64,000 nucleotides of DNA from contig OZ004594.1 in the NCBI GenBank assembly GCA_963924555.1, forward strand, positions 5,983,563 to 6,047,562. Direction: 5' to 3'. Within the stretch, counting starts at the first letter, position 1; every line of letters begins with the position of its first letter. This document shows positions 23,880 to 34,985 of this stretch, piece by piece. The notes under the pieces are model-generated. The model was not told where the DNA came from. It saw only the letters and a program-made list of their open reading frames with translations, and searched no databases. The DNA comes from Crambe crambe (lineage: Eukaryota > Porifera > Demospongiae > Poecilosclerida > Crambeidae). The position numbers were made by a program, and so were the translations under genes.

Positions 23880-24650
23880 CTTGTAAGTGATTCTTCATGT
23901 AAATGAATCGAAATTACTGCATCTTCTACAACTGCTTAACACACATACATATATACATAGTCATTGAGAATTTGTTACCTGATGACATATGACATATCTG
24001 TGACTAACCTTTTTCTTCAGATTTAGCTTAGCATGTGCAGATGCAACGGCATTCCTACACACAAAAAAAAATGAGAATCAATTAGTTCCTGACAATCAAT
24101 TGTGTACTAAGTATCATACAATTGTTCAGAGAACAGAAATTGTTCTGATCCAGTTACAATCAGTCACTTAGGCAAGTGAAATGAGCCACACACTGAAAAG
24201 GTATGACAATATATGTATGACTATTATGTGTACACCAGAAGACTTTCTTTCTTCTGGTAAGGCAAGATCTTTGGATCGATCCTTGCAAAAAAAATGCTTC
24301 CTATGATGAGTCTGTGTGAAGCTTGCTTCATATTACACTAAACCATACATACATTACCAATTGAAATACATACATGCTGTTGAGAGCTCCGATGGGAATG
24401 TCCATACCACGTGATGCAGACATCCGTACTCTACGACTAGCAACATAAAAATCCTGCAATAGAATGGAGGCATCTTCATTTACCTCTTCCATCACTGATG
24501 CCATGCATAAGTATTGATGCAGATCCACAAGAGGGGAGGAGAGCCTCCACTTCTGCTACTGCTCGTGATATGACTCATCATGACATCATGCAGGTGTACT
24601 TGAGGAGAAAGGTCATTGGGATCGTTCACTACTACCAGCCCGAAATGACT
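23880..24650 (-). pseudogene. Orphan 3' exons of the MCMDC2-like gene
   Basis: The reverse-strand copy of the last three exons. FGLVVVNDPNDLS, then LLQDFYVASRRVRMSASRGM, lie at 24646-24325; NAVASAHAKLNLKKK at 24056-24011; VEDAVISIHLHEESLTSRFG at about 23935-23870. The palindrome edge cuts the gene between two exons, so everything upstream of FGLV is absent. Compared with the left gene it has 9 more bases in two places (YLCMASVMEE against YSSVMEE, and VISIHLHEES against IYLYEES). Both changes keep the frame. The same frame mismatch inside the long exon is present. Confidence 0.7.
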
Positions 24651-25019
24651 GCAAAGTTATGTGAACTAATATGAATAAAGTATATCAGTTATATATTTCC
24701 AGACTCACTCTACTAATCCTTTATCGATGACTGATGTGTCCTAATAGAGTCAATACAATGATTAATGTATAGATTGCATGTTTGAAGTTTATAATCCCTT
24801 CATGGGGGCCTTGGTATATATTTTTCCAGGGCCTCCTTCTATGGCTCTTGATACCCAGACCCTGCTTTTTTTCATGGGACCTGGGTACGAGGCTAGAATT
24901 TCTCATCATAAGCAAGCTGCTACTATAAATCCCTTCCTACCATGCACACATAAAGTATTTTCTATAATTTGTCACACACTATTATTATTTTATATAATAA
25001 GGACAATATCAATGAGTTC

Positions 25020-25248
25020 TAGATACAAAAATAAGATGGGAATCCAGAAACGGAGAATCAAAATAAAAATATCAACCAAAAACCAAAAAAACAAAAACAA
25101 AAACAAAAAACAACAACAAAACAAAACAAAAAAAATTATCAATATTATTAATCACCCTGATGAAGGCTAGAGCATTCTGGTCGAAACATTGGTGGTTTGT
25201 TTCATAAACTAATTTTTATGAGAACTAATTCTATTGAATTATTATTAC

Positions 25249-25286
<38 letters not shown>

Positions 25287-25300
25287 GATTTACAGCACAA
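25020..25300 (+). repeat. Penelope-like terminal repeat with TTA tail
   Basis: GAATCCAGAAACGGAGAATC and A-rich sequence (also seen near 9418 and 13005) are followed by the ATCACCCTGATGAAGG block. TATGAGAACTAATTCTATTG and a TTA run at 25239-25286 come next. Same layout as 13298-13420 and 18587-18761, on the opposite strand. Confidence 0.7.
25151..25196 (+). ncRNA. Hammerhead-ribozyme-like motif, copy 3 (degenerate)
   Basis: AUCACC, CUGAUGA, A, GGCUAGA-GCAU-UCUGGUC, GAAAC, AUU, GGUGGU. Helix I and helix II are kept. The G after GAAAC is A, which breaks the second pair of helix III, so this copy is probably inactive. Confidence 0.4.
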
Positions 25301-25749
25301 GATGACGTTTAAGAAATGAGATAGCGAAGTTACAACAACAACAAAAAAAGATGGGGCAATTAGAGCAGGCTGAGGATCAACCAAGACTGGCCTGGCGATT
25401 AGGAGAGGATGAAAAAAATAAAATAAAATAAATAAAATAAAAAAAAACCACAACAAACAATCAAACAAAAACAACAGAAAAAATATTGGTGGCTTGAAAT
25501 TTGACATACAGTTTCGGCAAGGGCAGACAAGCTGGAATGTGCAAGTGTTATATTGGCTTCAAAACTTCTGATCAATTGAGTTTGGATTTGATGGTAGGAG
25601 CATATCAAGTGGTGGCAGAGAGTTCCATAATCTAGTCAGCCTGTTGAAATAGAAGTGTCTTTGGGAGTTGAAGATGTGAAGAACACAGATATTGGAGAGC
25701 AACAAAATATCCTATAGGAGACTATCTATGGTATAGCTAGCTGTGACAA

Positions 25750-25830
25750 TCCTGGCGGCGACAAAATATCCTGGGAGATTATGTCCCTCGCGACAGTCGC
25801 CGCGACAAAATAAACTGTGACGTGACACCA
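25750..25830. repeat. GGCGACAAAATATCC fold-back repeat
   Basis: A short copy: CCTGGCGGCGACAAAATATC, a short loop region, then AGTCGCCGCGACAAAATAAA. Confidence 0.7.
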
Positions 25831-28250
<2,420 letters not shown>

Positions 28251-28929
28251 ACTTACGTATGCTGATTTTTGGTGTAACTGTTATTATTGTTGGTACTCAA
28301 GCTATTCTAGAAGAAAAAGATAGGACTCACTAAAAATACTTCTACGTAATAATTAATTATTTCGCTACAATGTGGATTTTCACAAATCCGGTCGCATATG
28401 TGACCGGCTCTGGGAAAACCCTCCGTCCAGCGAAAGTTAATTTTTTTTTATGGTAAAATTTATGATCTATGGCCCTTTGGCTCTTTATTGCGCAAATTTC
28501 AAAGCTATAGCTTTTATGACGCCTGAGGAACAGCTCTTAGAAAGATCGAGGTAGCGTCCATTAGCGTTATTGTTTTTTCGAGAAAAGCTGACTAAGCAAC
28601 GTGAACATTATTTCCGGACATGCCCGTGCACTATAAAAATTGATGGTGGGTTTGGTTTCGAACTACTAAAACCCAGCGAAAACCAACAAGCTAGCGTAAT
28701 TAGCTTAGTTTGTTCATATTTCAAGCGTATAAGCTATTAAACCTACCTGATTTTCCACATGACTCTCTGCTCCGTACACGAAGCTTTAATGGAAACAAAA
28801 TTGAAAACAATTTGAAAACAAAATTGAAAACAAAATTTTTAGAAAAAGATAGGACTCACTGAAAATACTTCTACATAATAATTAATTATTTCGTTACAAT
28901 GTCGGTTTTCGCAAATCTGGTCACATATA

Positions 28930-29250
28930 GACTCTATACTGCGAGCCATTCTGGCACGCAGTTATTAATATAAACTCTACACAGCGAGCCATTCTGGCAC
29001 GCAGTTTTAATAGACTATAATAATAGTGAGCCATTCTGGCACGCAGTTATAATATAGACTCTATACAGCTAACCATCCTGGCACGCAGTTATATTTAGAC
29101 TCTATACAGCGAGCCATTTTTGAACGCATTTATAAATTATAGACGAGCCATTCTGGTACGCAGTATGTAGACTCTATTATAGTGAGCCATACTTGCACGT
29201 AGTTATTATAGACTCTATACAGCGAGCCATTCTGGCACGCAGTTATATGT
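28930..29250 (+). repeat. Degenerate satellite, about 40-bp unit
   Basis: About eight units of GAGCCATTCTGGCACGCAGT separated by TTAT/AGACTCTATACAGC. Unit lengths vary (about 35-48 bases) and units carry point changes. Confidence 0.85.
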
Positions 29251-29867
29251 GACCGGGTACAGGAAAATCGGGCATAACGCTGTACTAAAAATTTGATTTG
29301 CTAATATCCGTTATTTATGGCCATTTGGCTCTCCATCGCGCAAATTTCAAAGCTTCAGGTGCTTTGATGCCCGTGGAACAGCACTTAGAAAACTCCAGTA
29401 GAGAATGAGCAACGTGAACATCATTTTTGTCTACGCCCGTGCACTAATAAATTGAAGTTGGCGGAGCCTCGAACTAGAGTTTGGGAGAAGCTAGTTTCTC
29501 GCCTCCTGACGCTAGTAAGTACCAAATTAAAGCCTAGAAAAGATGAACAAGGTACCGAAGGTAGCGTAGAAAGCTTAGTTAGTTCATATTTCCTAGCGTA
29601 TAAGCTGGAAAGCCTACTTTAATTCTGGTGATTTTCAGCTGCTGGATTTTCCGTGCACGAAGGTTTCATGGCTTACTAGCTAACTTTAGCGCTTCATTTG
29701 AAGCCTTTCTACTTTAGTCTAAGTTCCAAAACTTGGTCAGAAGTTTGTTCTAGGATCATAGTTTTGATCTATACAGAAAAAAATTTTTGTTTAATAATAG
29801 CATGACTCACTAAAACTGCTCCTACGTAGAAAATTGTTCTGCCGCGTTATGTTCGATCGGAGTAGAC

Positions 29868-29985
29868 TCTGAGCCATTCTGGCACGCAGTTATTTATATA
29901 GACTCTATACAGCGAGCCATTCTGGCATGCAGTTATATGTAGAATCTATTATTATAATAAGCCATTCTGGCACGCAGTTATATCA
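29868..29985 (+). repeat. Second block of the same satellite
   Basis: Three more units of the GAGCCATTCTGGCACGCAGT repeat. Confidence 0.85.
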
Positions 29986-30433
29986 ATGGCTTATCGAGTC
30001 GCGAAGCGACGAGAGGGCATGCAACTTCCAATGCTCTGTATATAGACGGTGTAATGTAAAATATTACTATAAATAGCTTAGCACGTTGTAGGCTCCGTCC
30101 GCATATGTCCGGATACTGCAGTAAACTGTGGTTAAATATAGTAACAATTTACATTTTGCCGTCTATACTAGTTGCGTGCCCTCTCGCGGCTCAATATGCC
30201 CTTGGTTATATGTGACAGAAAAATCGGGCATAACGCGGTACTAAATTTTTTTTTGATTTGTTATTTATGGCCCTTTGGCTCTCCATCGCGCAAATTTCAA
30301 AGCTTCAGGTCCTTTGATGCCCGAGAAACAGCTCTTAGAAAACTCCAGTAGCGTCCATTAGCGTTTTAATTTTTTAGAGAAAAAGAATAAGCAACGTAAA
30401 CATCATTTCCGGCCACGCCCGTGCACTAATGCA

Positions 30434-30850
30434 GTGGCTATAATGTCAACTCGGGGCATTTTGGATGTACATATAGCCAAGGGAACCACAAATGGTGATA
30501 CCTTTTATGAATTTATCCTAAAACAACTCATTCCTATATTGCAGCCATTTAACGGAATAAATCCAAATAGTGTGGTGATTATAGACAACTGTTCCATACA
30601 CCACGTACAAGATATAGTTGAGACTATAAGAGAAGTTGGAGCAATGCTACATTTTCTGCCACCGTATTCCCCTGACCTAAATCCTATCGAAATGGCATTT
30701 TCTAAAGTGAAACATGGGATAAAAGACTTAGAACTGTCCATGGGTACTGCTGATATATAGATACGATTATGCTAGCAGCATTTGCATCCATTTCACAGGA
30801 GGATTGCCAGGGTTGGATCTCTCGCAGTTGTATTTACAATGCTGTATAAA
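30434..30850 (+). pseudogene. Tc1/mariner-type DDE transposase, C-terminal fragment
   Basis: An open frame of 108 codons contains DVHIAKGTTNGDTFYEFI, VVIIDNCSIHH (second catalytic Asp) and FLPPYSPDLNPIE (catalytic Glu). The Asp and Glu are separated by 34 residues (DD34E). This is the DDE_3 domain that cuts and joins transposon ends. The first catalytic Asp and the DNA-binding N-terminus are missing. The C-terminal continuation (TIMLAAFASISQEDCQGWIS, 30768-30830) is in another frame after a 2-base AT duplication at about 30756. It starts right at a satellite-unit boundary. Confidence 0.8.
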
Positions 30851-31379
30851 TATTCATCATGTGATACTCTTAGACTAGCTATAGCTAAATTAGGTAAAAT
30901 ATAATTATACTGTTTCTGTGCTATAATAATATGATCCATTTTATGATAACAATAGCTATCTAGAGCTTTCTTAGTGAGGACAGTATGTTCTCTTTTTGTT
31001 CGAGGTATTCCTTTTCTGTTAGTATATTATCGCTATATAGTTGCTGCAAATATCTCAATTGCTCTAAGTTTTTCATACGTAAATTTATAGCCTTTTCTGG
31101 TGATATAGGTCTAGCCACTCCAATCTGTTCTTCACCCACAGCAGTGCCATTATTGGTTAATGCCTTGGCAAAGGCAACTACTGCTCCATTTAGAGAATCT
31201 GAAACTGACTCTCTTCAGGATCTTTTTGAAAGGTTTCCCGTGAATGCTGGAATATTGGGAGGATTTGTCACGCCAAAAGTGGACCCCCGGTCCAATTTTG
31301 GCAGAAAAAAATGGACCGGGGGGTCCACTTTTTTCTGCCAAAAGTGGACCTCCCTTGCCAAAAGTGGACCTGGTCCAAT

Positions 31380-32580
31380 TTTGTCAAGAAAAAAAGTGGA
31401 CCCGGTCCAGTTTCACTGTCAAAATCTAAGCAGGTCCGTTTTTGGCAGGGGAAAAAAGTGGACCCGGTCCAGTTTCACTGTCAAAATCTAAGCAGGTCCT
31501 TTTTTGGCAGGGGAAAAAAGTGGACCCGGTCCAGTTTCACTGTCAAAATCTAAGCAGTTTTTGGCAGGGGAAAAAAGTGGACCCGGTCCAGTTTCACTGT
31601 CAAAATCTAAGCAGGTCCGTTTTTGGCAGGGGAAGAAAAGTGGACCCGGTCCAGTTTCACTATCAAAATCCAGGCAGGTCCATTTTTGGCAGGGGAAAAA
31701 AGTGGACCCGGTCCAGTTTCCCTGCCGAAATCCAGGCAGGTCCATTTTTGGCAGGGGGAAAAAAGTGGACCCGGTCCAGTTTCCCTGCCGAAATCCAGGC
31801 AGGTCCATTTTTGGCAGGGGAAAAAAGTGGACCCGGTCCAGTTTCCCTGCCGAAATCCAGGCAGGTCCATTTTTGGCAGGGGAAAAAAGTGGACCCGGTC
31901 CAGTTTCCCTGCCGAAATCCAGGCAGGTCCATTTTTGGCAGGGGAAAAAAGTGGACCCAGTCCAGTTTCCCTGCCGAAATCCAGGCAGATCCATTTTTGG
32001 CAGGGGAAAAAATGGACCCGGTCCACTTTTGGCAGGAGAAAAAAGTGGACCCAATCCAGTTTTGCTGCCGAAATCCAGGCAGGTCCACTTTTGGCAGGGG
32101 GAAAAAATGGACCCGGTCCACTTTTGGCAGGGGAAAAAAGTGGACCTGGTCCAGTTTCGCTGCCAAAATCCAGACAGGTCCACTTTTGGCAGGGGAAAAA
32201 AGTGGACCCGGTCCAGTTTTGCTGCCGAAATCCAGGCAGGTCCACTTTTGGCAGGGGAAAAAATGGGACCCGGTTCACTTTTGGCAGGGGAAAAAAGTGG
32301 ACCCGGTCCAGTTTCGCTGCCGAAATCCAGGCAGGTCCATTTTTGGCAGGAGAAAAAAGTGGACCTGGTCCAGTTTCGCTGCCGAAATCCTGGTAGGTCC
32401 ATTTTTGGCAGGGGAAAAAAGTGGACCTGGTCCAGTTTCGCTGCTGAATCCAGGCAGGTCCATTTTTGGCAGGGGAAAAAAGTGGACCCGGTCCAGTTTC
32501 GCTGGCAGGTCCATTTTTGGCAAGGGAAAAAAAGTGGACCCGGTCCAGTTTTGCTGCTGAAATTTAGGCAGGTCTAGTGG
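31380..32580. repeat. 62-bp GGTCC minisatellite
   Basis: About 18 tandem units built from GGCAGGGGAAAAAAGTGGAC, then CCGGTCCAGTTT(C/T)(G/C)CTG and CC(G/A)AAATCCAGGCAGGTCC. Unit length is mostly 61-63 bases. Two shorter units sit near 32000-32120 and 32260. Each unit contains palindromic GGACCCGGTCC. Units on the left (31400-31620) carry AATCTAAGCAGG, those on the right AATCCAGGCAGG, so the array expanded in sub-blocks. Stop-poor units make long false ORFs on both strands. Confidence 0.95.
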
Positions 32581-32929
32581 ACCTGGCTTTGAAGATTGAT
32601 TAACCCACCCTCCTCCATAAGTTAATCAATAAATTGCATGGGATAAGTCGATTGAAGTTGTTTTTTCCTTGAAAGGGTACCTACGTAGGAAGGTAGCTAT
32701 ATAACTGCTTGCTATATAAAATTCACTTGTTGATTACCTGGTTATTATTTACATGTAGGACAAGACCACTTTATATCAGATATGTTATTCGTGTAATGTC
32801 ACCAGGCAGCATAATTTTATAATGGTATCGCAAGTGATATTAGACTTTACTTTACTCAAGGGTCACAAAATGAAATCACAATAATAATTACATAACAGTT
32901 AGTTAGTAATGATAAAAGTAATAATTAAT

Positions 32930-33700
32930 GTTACTGTCACACACACCCTCCTCCAGTTAGAGCTCGCCCCGAGCTTACTTTCTTCCATAGTAGAGGGGTG
33001 GTCAGATTTAAGTGTACACGATCTTTTGAAGTGTAGACACATTTTCCTGCAATGCCGGTTGGAGTCACCGAATGACTCAATAGGGTCCATGCCACAGACA
33101 AGATAACTTCCGAAACTTTCCAGATTCTTCCTGAGGGAATCGAATTAGCACTAGACCTCCAATCTTGAACTGCACAGGAGAACATTTGTTTACCTTATTA
33201 TAGTACTTTTTGTAATGCTTCTGGACTTTCTGGATTGACTGAGTATCTCAGTGAGTTCCTGTCGGTAGCCTGTCAGGTTAGCCCCTTCTACCTCATTAGC
33301 AGGAAGAAATGCAGCTTCAATAGGATAGCGACAATCTCTACCATAAGAAGGTAAGATGGCTTCTCGCCTGTTGCCTCATGCCGGTGGGGTGTTTCGATAG
33401 GCAAGCAGGCATCCCATGTAAATACTTGTCCCACTGCTTCCCATAGACATCAACATGCTTGCGTATCATCGTCTTTAGAGTACGATTAAACCTCCATCAC
33501 ACTGAGGATGGTATGCTGTAGTATTCAATTTCGTAATTCCAAGAAGACTGCATACATTGGTCATCAGGTAGGATAGCAGATTGGTTCCCCTGTCCGATAG
33601 TAGACTTTCTGGAACATCACACACAGGTATGATCTCAGCACCAGTATGTCTACCATTAAACCATACAGCCTTTTGGTTAGGGATAGGGAAAACCCATGGT
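32930..33700 (-). pseudogene. Ty3/Gypsy integrase remnant
   Basis: Minus-strand pieces in several frames. From 33650 down: VPESLLSDRGTNLLSYLMTN, LNTTAYHPQCDG (integrase core with Asp), NRTLKTMIRKHVDVYGKQWD, then GYRQELTEILSQS. Near 33130-33050 come VLIRFPQEESGKFRKLS and WHGPYRV, the GPY/F module at the integrase C-terminus. Frameshifts occur in nearly every segment. Reverse transcriptase, protease and LTRs were not found. Confidence 0.75.
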
Positions 33701-34660
33701 CATCAGAATGATATTGATTTGATTATTAATTTTATTTGAAGAGAATAGCTGGGTAACTTGGTACATAGCTAGCTATAAGCTATAGCTACAGGCAAATTTC
33801 ATGAGTTTCTTTTACAGAGGCCAAAAAATCTGGTATCTGGTAGCATTAATACCATAATTAGCTATGCTGTGCAGTAGATATAGTATCTATGCTGGTAGTA
33901 AGGCCATAATTAAGTAGAATCACCATGATTGCATCTAGACTCAACTTTATGTAGCTAGCTATCTAGCTACAAGCACCTATGGAAAATCAGGTCTAAGTTA
34001 CCCCGCTCTTCTTTTTCTTCTTGATGAAAAGAACTCCCTTTCTTACATGGAACATTGCTGCTTTCTTTCGAATAGCTCTCTTTTTGTCTTGACTACAGTC
34101 TGGAGGGTAGCGCTGCTCAGTTATGTACAAGCCATTCAATCAGATATGCCCGGATCACTTTTGGTAAAGGGGGTCCACTTTTTTCATGGAAAAAAGTGGA
34201 CCGCCGGTCCAATTTTTTCCCCGGTCCAAATTTTTCGTGACAGGTCATCCATACTGTCATGTATGCTAGATGAAATCATTCTAGCCCATAATCTCAATTT
34301 TGGTACATCGAATGTATTTTGATATTTTTCCTTTAGTTCTTTGAATATCTGATCCACATCATCTTCTCTTTCAGAATATCTTGAGGGTTTGCTCATCTCT
34401 TTTGCGTTTTTTCCCTGAACACTGATCATCTTCAGTACGACCTTCACACCATAGTGTAATTTCTCCGGTTTTAAATCGTGTATGTATTGCTTTAATATCA
34501 TCAGCTGTCACTATCCACATCCTATTTTTTCCTTCATAATAGCCAACTTTAAATGTCATGCTATCTGGAACATTTTCTTTAAACTTTTCAATTAATTTAG
34601 CCCTCAATGTAAGTACAGATTTGATTGAAAATGGTGTAATTCTCTCATCATTATATCACC

Positions 34661-34985
34661 TTTTTCCTATGGATTAATTATCTTAACTTTGTATGTGTAT
34701 TTACCCTATAGAGTTGATAGAGCATCAGCAGCAAATTATACTCACTACAGTATTATTGTAGGTTTATATTTACCACATTTTATCTTGAGCTAGGAAAGAC
34801 TTGTACAGTAACTTCTCAGTCGCGAACCGCGCACGTATTATTTTTGGAAAATTTAATTTCCAACCGGAAGTGAATAAAAGCCAAGATGGCGAAAAGTGCA
34901 CCTGCTCTCTAACAAGCGTCCCCAGCAGCTTATCTGACCGGTTAGGACTTATACGAGCTCATGCGTAGGTTAAAAAAGGAAACCC
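34661..34985. other. No gene seen
   Basis: AT-rich spacer between the disrupted gene and the LINE 3' end. Confidence 0.4.

Larger units (their letters stand above)
19012..24984. repeat. Right arm of the giant palindrome
   Basis: Reverse complement of 3722-9241 with the same gene order mirrored. The inner edge is the CTTGACAGCCGTAACTCCCG repeat. The outer edge is TTTGTCACACACTATTATTA near 24980. Private insertions not present on the left: 20107-20282, 22002-22174 and about 23360-23752. Confidence 0.9.
28340..30433 (+). repeat. Three direct copies of a repeat unit with satellite stretches
   Basis: Landmark GCGCAAATTTCAAAGCT recurs at 28491, 29338 and 30288. It is preceded by TTATGGCC(C/A)TTTGGCTC, and followed by GATGCC(C), CAGC(T/A)CTTAGAAA and CCCGTGCACTA. 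Units are about 850-950 bases apart. Between units lie satellite blocks (28930-29250, 29868-29985). A self-complementary GTGACCGG element is near 28402. No ORF was seen. Confidence 0.75.
31264..34243. mobile_element. Composite insertion with TGTCACG terminal inverted repeats
   Basis: Ends TGTCACGCCAAAAGTGGACC (31267) and, in reverse, TGTCACGAAAAATTTGGACC (34243) match at about 15 of 20 positions. The insertion splits a reading frame. Contents from left: GGTCC-rich minisatellite (31290-32580), plain AT sequence, a Gypsy integrase remnant (32930-33700), more AT sequence, then the other GGTCC-rich end. No transposase of its own and no clear target-site duplication were found. Confidence 0.65.
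30960..34660 (-). pseudogene. Unknown gene split by a roughly 3-kb insertion; SHOCT-like tail
   Basis: The 5' part (about 34655-34245) reads DERITPFSIKSVLTLRAKLI, YYEGKNRMWIVTADDIKAIH, EITLWCEG, a basic KKRKRDEQ stretch, then KPSRYSEREDDVDQIF (one base out of frame with the preceding part) and VPKLRLWARMISSSIHDSMDD. The 3' part (about 31262-30960) continues PPNIPAFTGNLS, AFAKALTNNGTAVGEE, SPEKAINLRMKNLEQLRYL, DNILTEKEYLEQKENILSSL and a stop. The two parts join in sense (SMDD-PPNIPAF) with the insertion 31264-34243 exactly between. The C-terminal LRYLQQLYSDNILTEKEY resembles the SHOCT short oligomerisation motif. The N-terminal part may be a ubiquitin-like or PB1-like fold. The layout resembles uncharacterised proteins common in sponge and coral genomes. 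Function is unknown. Confidence 0.5.

Noticed and set aside
3722-24984. Palindrome as a chimeric-read or whole-genome-amplification artefact
   Set aside because: The arms differ by many substitutions, frame-changing indels and private insertions, one with a clean target duplication. An artefact would give near-identical arms. Read mapping would still be needed to settle it.
31442-32577. 372-, 357- and 304-codon ORFs on both strands
   Set aside because: They are translations of the 62-bp minisatellite; several frames encode the same cycling words, so no single protein is under selection.
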